Shown piece by piece: positions 1-5,458 of a stretch of 22,006 nucleotides of DNA (position 1 is its first letter; each line of letters begins with the position of its first letter). The position numbers and the translations under genes are program-made. The notes beneath the pieces were generated by a model. That model was not told the origin of the DNA, ran no database searches, and saw nothing but the letters and a program-made list of their open reading frames with translations. The stretch is from CAZONC01 sp964581305 (lineage in GTDB: Archaea; Aenigmatarchaeota; Aenigmatarchaeia; CG10238-14; SCSR01): the NCBI GenBank assembly GCA_964581305.1, contig CAZONC010000009.1, forward strand, positions 1 through 22,006. The letters are read 5' to 3'.

Positions 1-29
1 ACAGCAATGATTGTGGAAATGCCTTTCAT
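1..29 (-). CDS. start of a possible type IV pilin-like or membrane protein (partial, runs off the left edge)
   Basis: An ATG on the minus strand at 29-27 opens a frame reading MKGISTIIAV before the window ends. A short basic start followed by a GISTIIAV hydrophobic run resembles the N-terminus of archaeal pilin-like or class III signal-bearing proteins, but only nine complete codons are visible. The A/T-rich stretch and the paired 12-bp repeats upstream (49-72) would form its promoter region. The pilin assignment is an inference from a very short string; it could be any membrane protein or no gene at all. Confidence 0.35.
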
Positions 30-48
30 AAATAATAATTATTTTTTT

Positions 49-72
49 TCAATATTTGATTCAATATTTGAA
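49..72. repeat. tandem 12-bp repeat with inverted TTCAA/TTGAA arms
   Basis: TCAATATTTGAT at 49-60 is followed directly by TCAATATTTGAA at 61-72, identical except for the last base. Each unit carries TCAA...TTGA inverted arms. The pair lies between the end of the tRNA-Ser gene and the start of the minus-strand partial gene, about 20-45 bp upstream of that ATG, which is where an archaeal TATA box or an operator would sit. A regulatory role is inferred; AT-rich chance repetition is possible. Confidence 0.4.
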
Positions 73-93
73 TTTCAAAAAAAATTCTTAAAA

Positions 94-194
94 CGCCGGC
101 GGCAGGATTTTCAGGCTTAAGCCCTTTGAACCTGCAAGTCCCGAAGGACACTCGCTCTCGAGGCGAGCGCGTTACCTGGTTCCGCCACGCCGGC
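94..194 (-). tRNA. tRNA-Ser (anticodon CGA) with an intron in the T-loop
   Basis: Read on the minus strand, GCCGGCG at the 5' end pairs with CGCCGGC at the 3' end, with a G discriminator typical of tRNA-Ser. The D-arm follows; the anticodon stem CTCGC/GCGAG encloses loop CTCGAGA, giving anticodon CGA for UCG codons. A long variable arm (TGTCC TTC GGGACT region) confirms the class II shape. The T-stem halves GCAGG and CCTGC are separated by 24 nt instead of 7. The extra 17 nt is a bulge-helix-bulge intron; removing it restores loop TTCAAAT and a mature length of 84 nt. CCA is not encoded. The 5' part overlaps the end of the upstream diphthine--ammonia ligase gene by 23 bp. Confidence 0.92.
108..124 (-). 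other. 17-nt tRNA intron in the T-loop (between positions 59 and 60)
   Basis: The 24 nt between the T-stem halves fold exactly as a canonical bulge-helix-bulge: outer helix GCAGG/CCTGC, central 4-bp helix TTCA/TGAA, 3-nt bulges AAG and AAT on opposite strands, and a 3-bp GGC/GCC helix closed by TTAA. Cutting after the second base of each bulge removes 17 nt and leaves TTCAAAT, the expected 7-nt T-loop. The precise agreement of length and fold supports it; splicing itself is not visible from the DNA. Confidence 0.85.
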
Positions 195-870
195 CAACTA
201 ATCTTACATTTTTTATTATTAAATATCCGCTATTTGTTTTTTCATCCCAAATTATATCTACTTTTTCTATTTTAATTTTTTTCTTGAAAAGAGGGCAGTC
301 TATTACTAGAGTTTCATATTCTCCGCCTTCGCCTGAAATATTAATTCCATATTTTCTGTTCAATTCTGTCAATTCATCTATGCATTTTTCATCAATTCTG
401 CGGCCAAGCCAATTTTTGTCAAAACCTTCTGCAAAAACTCCAGTAATAATAATCTCAAAACCTTCTTTTATCTGTTCTATTAATAATTCCTTAGGATTTT
501 TTTGCCAAAGTGGAGCAACCGTTTTTAATCCCACATCCTTACAAATCCGCTCAATGTGCTTTTTTTGATAATTGCTTGCAATTGTCCCAAAAAGCACCCC
601 GTCTATTTTATTTTTTACTTTTTCCAAAGTAGTTTTTAAATCACTAAGCTCCTTATCCCTTTGTCCTGTTGTTTTTTGCACAATCTGATCGATTCCAAGA
701 AGCTTTGACTGTATTTTTGTTATCTCAATACATGGATGGTGAAACATAAAAGATTCTGAACTTTCGGGGAACATGGTAATTAAATATTTTATCTCATATC
801 CTGCCTTTTGCGCTAAATATATGCTATAAGTACTATCTTTGCCACCCGAAAAAAGTGCAGCTAGTTTCAT
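172..870 (-). CDS. diphthine--ammonia ligase (Dph6-type ATP pyrophosphatase)
   Basis: This 232-residue protein is expected to catalyse the last step of diphthamide synthesis on elongation factor 2, amidating diphthine with ammonium and ATP in the cytoplasm. The N-terminus carries the PP-loop LFSGGKDS (residues 7-14) that binds ATP, and the C-terminal half has the family motif SGEGGEYETLV near 179-189. The length fits the single-domain archaeal family without the YjgF-like extension found in eukaryotes. It starts at ATG 870, only 32 bp from the divergent yjbQ-like gene, so it is probably translated from a leaderless or very short-leader mRNA. Its last seven codons and stop lie inside the tRNA-Ser gene, so the C-terminal GRRGGTR is encoded by tRNA acceptor and D-arm sequence. 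Function is by family recognition. Confidence 0.9.
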   Translation of the reverse strand: MKLAALFSGGKDSTYSIYLAQKAGYEIKYLITMFPESSESFMFHHPCIEITKIQSKLLGIDQIVQKTTGQRDKELSDLKTTLEKVKNKIDGVLFGTIASNYQKKHIERICKDVGLKTVAPLWQKNPKELLIEQIKEGFEIIITGVFAEGFDKNWLGRRIDEKCIDELTELNRKYGINISGEGGEYETLVIDCPLFKKKIKIEKVDIIWDEKTNSGYLIIKNVRLVGRRGGTR

Positions 871-902
871 AACTTAATATTTTAAAATGCTTAATTTTAA
901 CT
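871..902. promoter_or_regulatory. 32-bp divergent promoter region
   Basis: The whole gap between the divergent start codons of the diphthine--ammonia ligase and the YjbQ-family gene is 32 bp and contains only A/T-rich boxes (TATTTTAAAATG, and TTAAAATTAA on the other strand). No Shine-Dalgarno sequence fits either start. Both transcripts are probably leaderless, with the TATA elements interleaved. This is inferred from spacing. Confidence 0.4.
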
Positions 903-1313
903 ATGTTTGTTTTTCATGATGAGTTTCAATTAAAAACATCTAGAAGAATACAGATTATTGATATAACAGAAAAAGTTGAAAATAGTGTTAAAAAAAGTAA
1001 AATTAAAAATGGTATATGTCTAATTTTTGTGCCACATGCAACTGCAGCAATTATTTTAAACGAAGCAGAAAATGGCTTAATGGATGATATAGAAAAATTT
1101 ATACAAAAGCTTTTTCCACAAAATGCTAACTATCGTCACAATGAAATAGATAACAATGCTGACTCGCATATTGCTAGTGGAATTGTTGGTCAATCTCAAA
1201 TCTATCCTGTCAAAAATGGGAGGATTTTAAGAGGAATGTGGCAAAGGGCTTTATTTTTAGAACTAGACGGCCCAAGAGAAAGAAAAGTTAATATTACCAT
1301 AATTGGAAAATAA
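903..1313 (+). CDS. YjbQ family protein (UPF0047)
   Basis: This 136-residue protein matches the YjbQ/UPF0047 family along its full length. Recognisable parts are the central strand and turn FVPHATAAIILNE (residues 41-53), the histidine-rich segment with H79 and the NADSHIASGIVGQS stretch, and the C-terminal GMWQRALFLELDGPRERKV block. Some members show a low thiamine-phosphate synthase activity in vitro, and the conserved histidines suggest an enzyme, but the physiological role is not settled. It starts at ATG 903 with no ribosome binding site, next to a divergent promoter, and is followed 10 bp later by the Hef helicase gene on the same strand. Shared transcription with the repair genes is plausible; a functional link is not shown. 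Confidence 0.85.
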   Translation: MFVFHDEFQLKTSRRIQIIDITEKVENSVKKSKIKNGICLIFVPHATAAIILNEAENGLMDDIEKFIQKLFPQNANYRHNEIDNNADSHIASGIVGQSQIYPVKNGRILRGMWQRALFLELDGPRERKVNITIIGK

Positions 1314-1323
1314 ATTTAATTGA

Positions 1324-2841
1324 ATGACACTTCTGAATTTTACAGCATTTGAGCCAAGGGAATATCAGAAAAACATAGCCGAATCTGCATCAAACAAAAA
1401 TACTTTGGTTGTATTGCCAACTGGTATGGGCAAAACCATAATCGCATTATTAGTTGGTGTAAAAAGGCTAGAAAAATTTCCTAATAGCAAAATATTAATT
1501 ACAGCTCCAACTAGACCTTTAAGCGCGCAACACAAATCAACTTTTGAAAAACTTACATTTATTGATCCAAAAGAAATTATACTGATTACCGGAAAAACTA
1601 GACCATCAGATAGAAAAATATTATATGAAAAAGGAAAGGTTCTTATTGCAACACCACAAACTATTAAAAATGATTTAAAAGACAATAGGCTGAGTTTAGA
1701 AAATTTTTCTTTCATAGTTTTTGATGAAGCGCATAGATGTGTAAAGGATTATGCCTACACTTTTATTGCAAAAGAATATATGAAGCAATCTAAGTTCCCT
1801 CTAATTCTTGGTCTTACTGCATCTCCTGGCGGAACTTATGAAAAAATTGAAGAAATAAATAGAAACCTTTTTATTGAAAATGTTGAAATAAGGACCGAAT
1901 TGGATAAAGATGTAAAAGATTACGTTAAGCCTGTGGAAAGAGAATGGATATATGTGGAATTACCAGCGCAATTTAGTGAAATAAAATCTTTACTGGAAGA
2001 AAAAATAAAAAAGAGGCTCGAATGGCTTAAAGAACATGATTATATTGATAAAAAAATTTCAAAAAAGAAACTTCTTTTGTTGCAAAATAGTATTATTCAA
2101 AGTTTTGATAAAAATGTAAATTATGAAAGAATGTGGGCCGCAATAAAATTGGCTGAAGCAATTAAATTTGAACATGCACTTGAACTTTTGGAAACACAGG
2201 GGCTATGCTCTCTCCTCGAATATTTAAAAAAAATACAAAAAAGTGAAAAAAAAGTTGATAAACGTATTCGAAAAGAGATAAATGAGGTTTTAAATAAATT
2301 AACATCTTTCCAACTATCTGAAATTGATCATCCGAAAATTGAAAAATTAATAGAAATTGTTAGAAATTTGATTAAAGAAAAATCTGATATAAAAATACTA
2401 ATTTTTGCAAATTATAGAACAACTGTCCATAGGATATGTGAGATATTAAGGAAAAATGGCATATTGTGTGAAATTTTAATTGGGCAAAAAACAAAAGAAA
2501 TGAATGGACTAAGCCAACAAAAACAGATTGAAATTATTAGGCGGTTTGCAAACAATGAGTTTAATGTATTGATTGGCACAAGTATTTCTGAAGAAGGACT
2601 GGATGTTCCTGCAGTTGATTGCGCAATTTTTTATGAACCTGTTCCAAGCGAGATTCGTACTATTCAAAGAAGAGGAAGGGTTGGGCGACATGTTGCAGGA
2701 AAAGTAATTTTTCTTATAACAAAAAATACGCGTGATGAAGGATATTATTGGGCCGCACTACATAAAGAAAGAAAAATGAAAGGAATTTTATATAATATGA
2801 AGAAAAGAAATAAAAAAAGTTTGAAGGATTGGATAGTATGA
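1324..2841 (+). CDS. Hef/FANCM-type DEAH-box helicase (stand-alone helicase half of Hef)
   Basis: This 505-residue superfamily 2 helicase corresponds to the N-terminal half of archaeal Hef, which remodels forked DNA. Visible motifs in order: Walker A LPTGMGKT (31-38), APTRPL (61-66), DEAH (134-137), TASPGG (165-170), a helical insert between the two RecA lobes (about 210-330) typical of the Hef/FANCM/RIG-I group, and motif VI QRRGRVGR (448-455). In most Euryarchaeota the nuclease is fused to this C-terminus; here the frame stops with TGA and the nuclease starts in another frame at an ATGA overlap. The start is ATG 1324. The two products together (505 + 219 residues) are close to the length of a fused Hef, so the split looks complete rather than degenerate. 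They probably act as a complex. Confidence 0.9.
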   Translation: MTLLNFTAFEPREYQKNIAESASNKNTLVVLPTGMGKTIIALLVGVKRLEKFPNSKILITAPTRPLSAQHKSTFEKLTFIDPKEIILITGKTRPSDRKILYEKGKVLIATPQTIKNDLKDNRLSLENFSFIVFDEAHRCVKDYAYTFIAKEYMKQSKFPLILGLTASPGGTYEKIEEINRNLFIENVEIRTELDKDVKDYVKPVEREWIYVELPAQFSEIKSLLEEKIKKRLEWLKEHDYIDKKISKKKLLLLQNSIIQSFDKNVNYERMWAAIKLAEAIKFEHALELLETQGLCSLLEYLKKIQKSEKKVDKRIRKEINEVLNKLTSFQLSEIDHPKIEKLIEIVRNLIKEKSDIKILIFANYRTTVHRICEILRKNGILCEILIGQKTKEMNGLSQQKQIEIIRRFANNEFNVLIGTSISEEGLDVPAVDCAIFYEPVPSEIRTIQRRGRVGRHVAGKVIFLITKNTRDEGYYWAALHKERKMKGILYNMKKRNKKSLKDWIV

Positions 2842-3497
2842 AAGAATGTCAAAAAATTTTAAATATTGAAAACAAAGTTGTAATTGTTGCTGACTATAGA
2901 GAAAAAGAAATTATTTCATATTTAAAAACTTTAGGTGCAAAGGTAACTGAACAAAATTTGGAAGTTAGTGATTTTGTTTGTTCGGAAAAAGTTGGGATTG
3001 AAAGAAAAACTCATAGTGATTTTGTAAGTTCAATAATAGATGGTAGGATTTTTGAACAGGCAGAAAAATTGAAAAATAGTTTTGAAAGACCGATAATAAT
3101 TATCGAAGGTTATTCCAATAGAGAAATAAATGATAATGCACTAAAAGGGGCTATAGCTGCTTTGTTAACCGATTTTGGTATATCACTGGTTTCAACCAAA
3201 AATTCTTTGGATAGTGCAAAAATGATTTACTGGATTGCAAAAAGAGAACAAACTGAAAAGAGAGTGGGTGTAAGATTTAAAGTTAGAAAAAAGTCATTTG
3301 ACGAAAAAATACTAAAAGAGCAAATTGTGGCTAGTCTTCCTGGAATAAGCAATGTGCTATCTAAACGACTACTTGAACATTTTGGCACTATAGAAAAAAT
3401 ATTTTGTGCAGATGAGGAGGAACTTAAAAAAGTAAAAGGTATAGGGAAAGTGCTTGCAAAAAAAATTAGAAAAATTTTAACTGAAAATTATAGGTGA
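2838..3497 (+). CDS. XPF/Hef-family structure-specific endonuclease (stand-alone nuclease half of Hef)
   Basis: This 219-residue protein carries an ERCC4 nuclease domain followed by tandem helix-hairpin-helix motifs. Catalytic residues are visible: D20, D45 and the signature ERKTHSD (55-61). The C-terminal region (about 165-212) shows the two hairpins LPGISNVLSKRLLEHFG and VKGIGKVLAKKI that bind branched DNA. It should cut 3'-flap or fork structures in repair and replication restart, likely as a dimer. I place the start at ATG 2838, overlapping the helicase stop as ATGA, rather than at ATG 2829 upstream, because that overlap is the usual coupling geometry here. No PCNA-binding peptide is evident at the C-terminus, which ends ILTENYR. 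The DUF460 gene begins 4 bp after its stop, so the genes form one operon. Confidence 0.92.
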   Translation: MKECQKILNIENKVVIVADYREKEIISYLKTLGAKVTEQNLEVSDFVCSEKVGIERKTHSDFVSSIIDGRIFEQAEKLKNSFERPIIIIEGYSNREINDNALKGAIAALLTDFGISLVSTKNSLDSAKMIYWIAKREQTEKRVGVRFKVRKKSFDEKILKEQIVASLPGISNVLSKRLLEHFGTIEKIFCADEEELKKVKGIGKVLAKKIRKILTENYR

Positions 3498-3501
3498 AAT
3501 T

Positions 3502-3984
3502 TTGGTTAAAGCGCTAATTGTTGGAATTGATCCCGGATTAAATACAGGAATAGCAATTTTAGATGTAAGAGGCCGGCTAATTGCATTAACGACAAAAAGA
3601 TATGCACAAAAAAGTGAAATAATAAAATACATATCAAAGTTCGGTGAACCAGTAATTATTGCTTCAGATGTTAATCCACCACCCGAATCTGTAAAAAAAA
3701 TTGCAAAGTCATTGGGATGTAAAATTTTTTATCCAGAAGTTTCGCTTTCAAATTTTGAAAAAAATGAAATAGTAAAAAAATATGAAATTAGAGGACATCA
3801 AAAAGATGCATTAGCTGCATGTATCAAAGCCTATAAAAATTATCATGAATTATTTTTGAAAGTTCAAGATGCGGCATCGAAAATTCATGTAGAAAATATT
3901 TTTGATGAAATTGTAATAAAATTGATTAAAGGGCATGCAGATAATATAGCCGACGCGATTAAAAAAATAAGGAAAAAGAAATGA
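3502..3984 (+). CDS. DUF460-type RNase H/RuvC-fold domain protein (N-terminal domain only)
   Basis: The 160-residue protein begins with VGIDPGLNTGIAILD, a RuvC/YqgF-like first strand with a conserved Asp, followed by IASDVNPPPE and the late motif GHQKDALAACIKAYKN. This matches the N-terminal module of archaeal DUF460 (COG2433) proteins, predicted nucleases of the RNase H fold; full-length members are several times longer, so this one lacks the coiled-coil and C-terminal parts. The start is TTG 3502, chosen because AGGTGA (3492-3497) lies 4 bp upstream and overlaps the Hef nuclease stop. It sits between the Hef nuclease and an archaeosortase gene, overlapping the latter by ATGA. A role in DNA or RNA processing is inferred from fold and context; activity is unproven. 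Confidence 0.75.
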   Translation: MVKALIVGIDPGLNTGIAILDVRGRLIALTTKRYAQKSEIIKYISKFGEPVIIASDVNPPPESVKKIAKSLGCKIFYPEVSLSNFEKNEIVKKYEIRGHQKDALAACIKAYKNYHELFLKVQDAASKIHVENIFDEIVIKLIKGHADNIADAIKKIRKKK

Positions 3985-4520
3985 AAAAGAAAAAATTTAA
4001 TAAAATTGCAAGAAAAAAATTATTTACAATTTTATTTTTTCTCATAAAATTCAATTTGCTTGCTATACCGCTCTATCTTATAATTCGTTTTGATATTTCC
4101 TTTCCCTCACTTCAAATTTTTTTAGCAAAAGTATTACATTCTATGTTTAAAATTTCTGGCTATCATGCTATTCGAGATGGATATTATATTGCACTTCTTT
4201 CTGATAACACCATTCGAACAATTGCTATAGATATGGATTGCACTGGGTGGAAAAGCCTATATGCTTTATTTGCACTTGTTTTAGCCACACCGCTCAAAAA
4301 AAATAAAAGCAAATTAAATTTTTTAGCATTCGCACTTCCGACTCTATTTTTTATAAATATTTTCCGAATCTATCTAACAGTTACATTTTGCCATATAATT
4401 GGCTTTCAATATTTAGATATAATTCATAATTTGTTTTGGAGAGAGGGCTTGATTTTAGTAATAATAATCCTATGGTATTGGTGGTTAAGAAAAGAAAAGT
4501 ATAATATCAGCTATATATAA
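3981..4520 (+). CDS. exosortase/archaeosortase family membrane transpeptidase
   Basis: This 179-residue membrane protein carries the family's catalytic triad in the right order: Cys87 in DMDCTGW, Arg129 in INIFRIYL and His149 in IIHNLFWREG. Hydrophobic segments occur at about 15-36, 91-104, 114-139 and 154-168, with a basic N-terminus facing the cytoplasm. Archaeosortases cleave a C-terminal sorting signal of surface proteins and transfer them to a lipid anchor. It is shorter than ArtA of haloarchaea and closer to the small single-domain types. The ATG overlaps the stop of the DUF460 gene (ATGA), so it is co-translated with DNA-processing genes, which is an odd partnership. No protein with a recognisable PGF-type C-terminal signal is encoded in this window, so its substrate lies elsewhere. 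Confidence 0.85.
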   Translation: MKKKKFNKIARKKLFTILFFLIKFNLLAIPLYLIIRFDISFPSLQIFLAKVLHSMFKISGYHAIRDGYYIALLSDNTIRTIAIDMDCTGWKSLYALFALVLATPLKKNKSKLNFLAFALPTLFFINIFRIYLTVTFCHIIGFQYLDIIHNLFWREGLILVIIILWYWWLRKEKYNISYI

Positions 4521-4538
4521 ATTAGTTTTAGTGGGAGC

Positions 4539-5408
4539 TTGACTGAGACAGATCCTATAAAAGATATGGAGAATAAGTTTAAACTTAGCCTAATTCAAAT
4601 TGAAAAGCGTTTTGTGGATTTGGAAGCAACAGTAGGCGAACTTCTACAAAAAGTTAAAGATTTAGATGCGGAAAGTATGAAGGAACTGCGTGAAAGAATC
4701 GATTCATTAGAAAATCTAATAATGGTTGAACAGGCTGGAATAATTGAATTGAAAAAAGCCCTTGAGAGCTATAGTTCCGAAAGAGAAATACCATACGATA
4801 TTAGGGAGAGATTAGCTAAAATTGAAGAGAAATTAGCTTCTCTAGATGCGACAGCCTTGGAAGCAAAAATTAAAAATATTGCCGACTTATTTAATGCAAA
4901 TCTAAATCTAAAGTGGAAAGAAATTCAAAAAAATATAAATCTTGCCGAAGAAAGGCTAAGGAGCTTACCGGAAGAAGTTTTGGAGGAAATGAAAAAAGTG
5001 AAAATAGAATCTATAGAAAAAGTGGCAGAAGAATTGAGTGATTTAAGAGCGGCGGCGCGACATCTGGAAGAATTTAAAATAATTAAAAATAAAATTATCG
5101 AATCCATGGCCAATTTGCATAAAGAAGTAGAAAAAAGTAAATCGGAGTTTAAGTTAATGGTTGATGGACTTAAAAGTATAAGAAATGAATTTGAATTGAA
5201 ACTTTATACTGAACGTGCAGATTTTGGAAAAAGATTTGAAGAAATGGAAAGAAGGCTTGATGATATAAAAGCCTTTTTTGATATCTTAAATTTACGGATA
5301 GATGAGATTGTTGATAAAATAATTCAAATAGAAACAAAAATTTCTGCAATAGAAAAAACTCGAATTGAAAAACTGGAAAGGGAACCACATCCAATAGTTA
5401 TTGAATAG
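4539..5408 (+). CDS. long coiled-coil protein of unknown function
   Basis: No enzymatic domain is recognisable in this 289-residue protein. It is highly charged and almost entirely helical, with heptad-like spacing of Leu/Ile/Val from about 15 to 275, interrupted by a likely kink near 80-90 (SSEREIPYDIRERL). There is no signal peptide, membrane segment or cysteine. It ends in a short non-helical tail, EPHPIVIE. I use TTG 4539, preceded by GTGGGAG, although the spacing is only 2 bp; ATG 4566 is an alternative. It lies 18 bp after the archaeosortase gene and is the last gene of the run that begins with YjbQ, since a TATA-like box follows before topoisomerase I. A structural or scaffold role, possibly SMC-like or surface-associated, is speculation. 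Confidence 0.75.
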   Translation: MTETDPIKDMENKFKLSLIQIEKRFVDLEATVGELLQKVKDLDAESMKELRERIDSLENLIMVEQAGIIELKKALESYSSEREIPYDIRERLAKIEEKLASLDATALEAKIKNIADLFNANLNLKWKEIQKNINLAEERLRSLPEEVLEEMKKVKIESIEKVAEELSDLRAAARHLEEFKIIKNKIIESMANLHKEVEKSKSEFKLMVDGLKSIRNEFELKLYTERADFGKRFEEMERRLDDIKAFFDILNLRIDEIVDKIIQIETKISAIEKTRIEKLEREPHPIVIE

Positions 5409-5415
5409 TTTTATA

Positions 5416-5425
5416 TTTTTAAATA
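5416..5425 (+). promoter_or_regulatory. TATA-like promoter element of the topoisomerase gene
   Basis: TTTTTAAATA stands about 25-35 bp upstream of the first possible start codon in the 40-bp gap after the coiled-coil gene. Its distance predicts transcription starting near 5445-5450, just before or at the GTG. It is judged by eye only. Confidence 0.4.
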
Positions 5426-5458
5426 CAACAACCTAAAAATTATAAACCGGTGTTTAAA

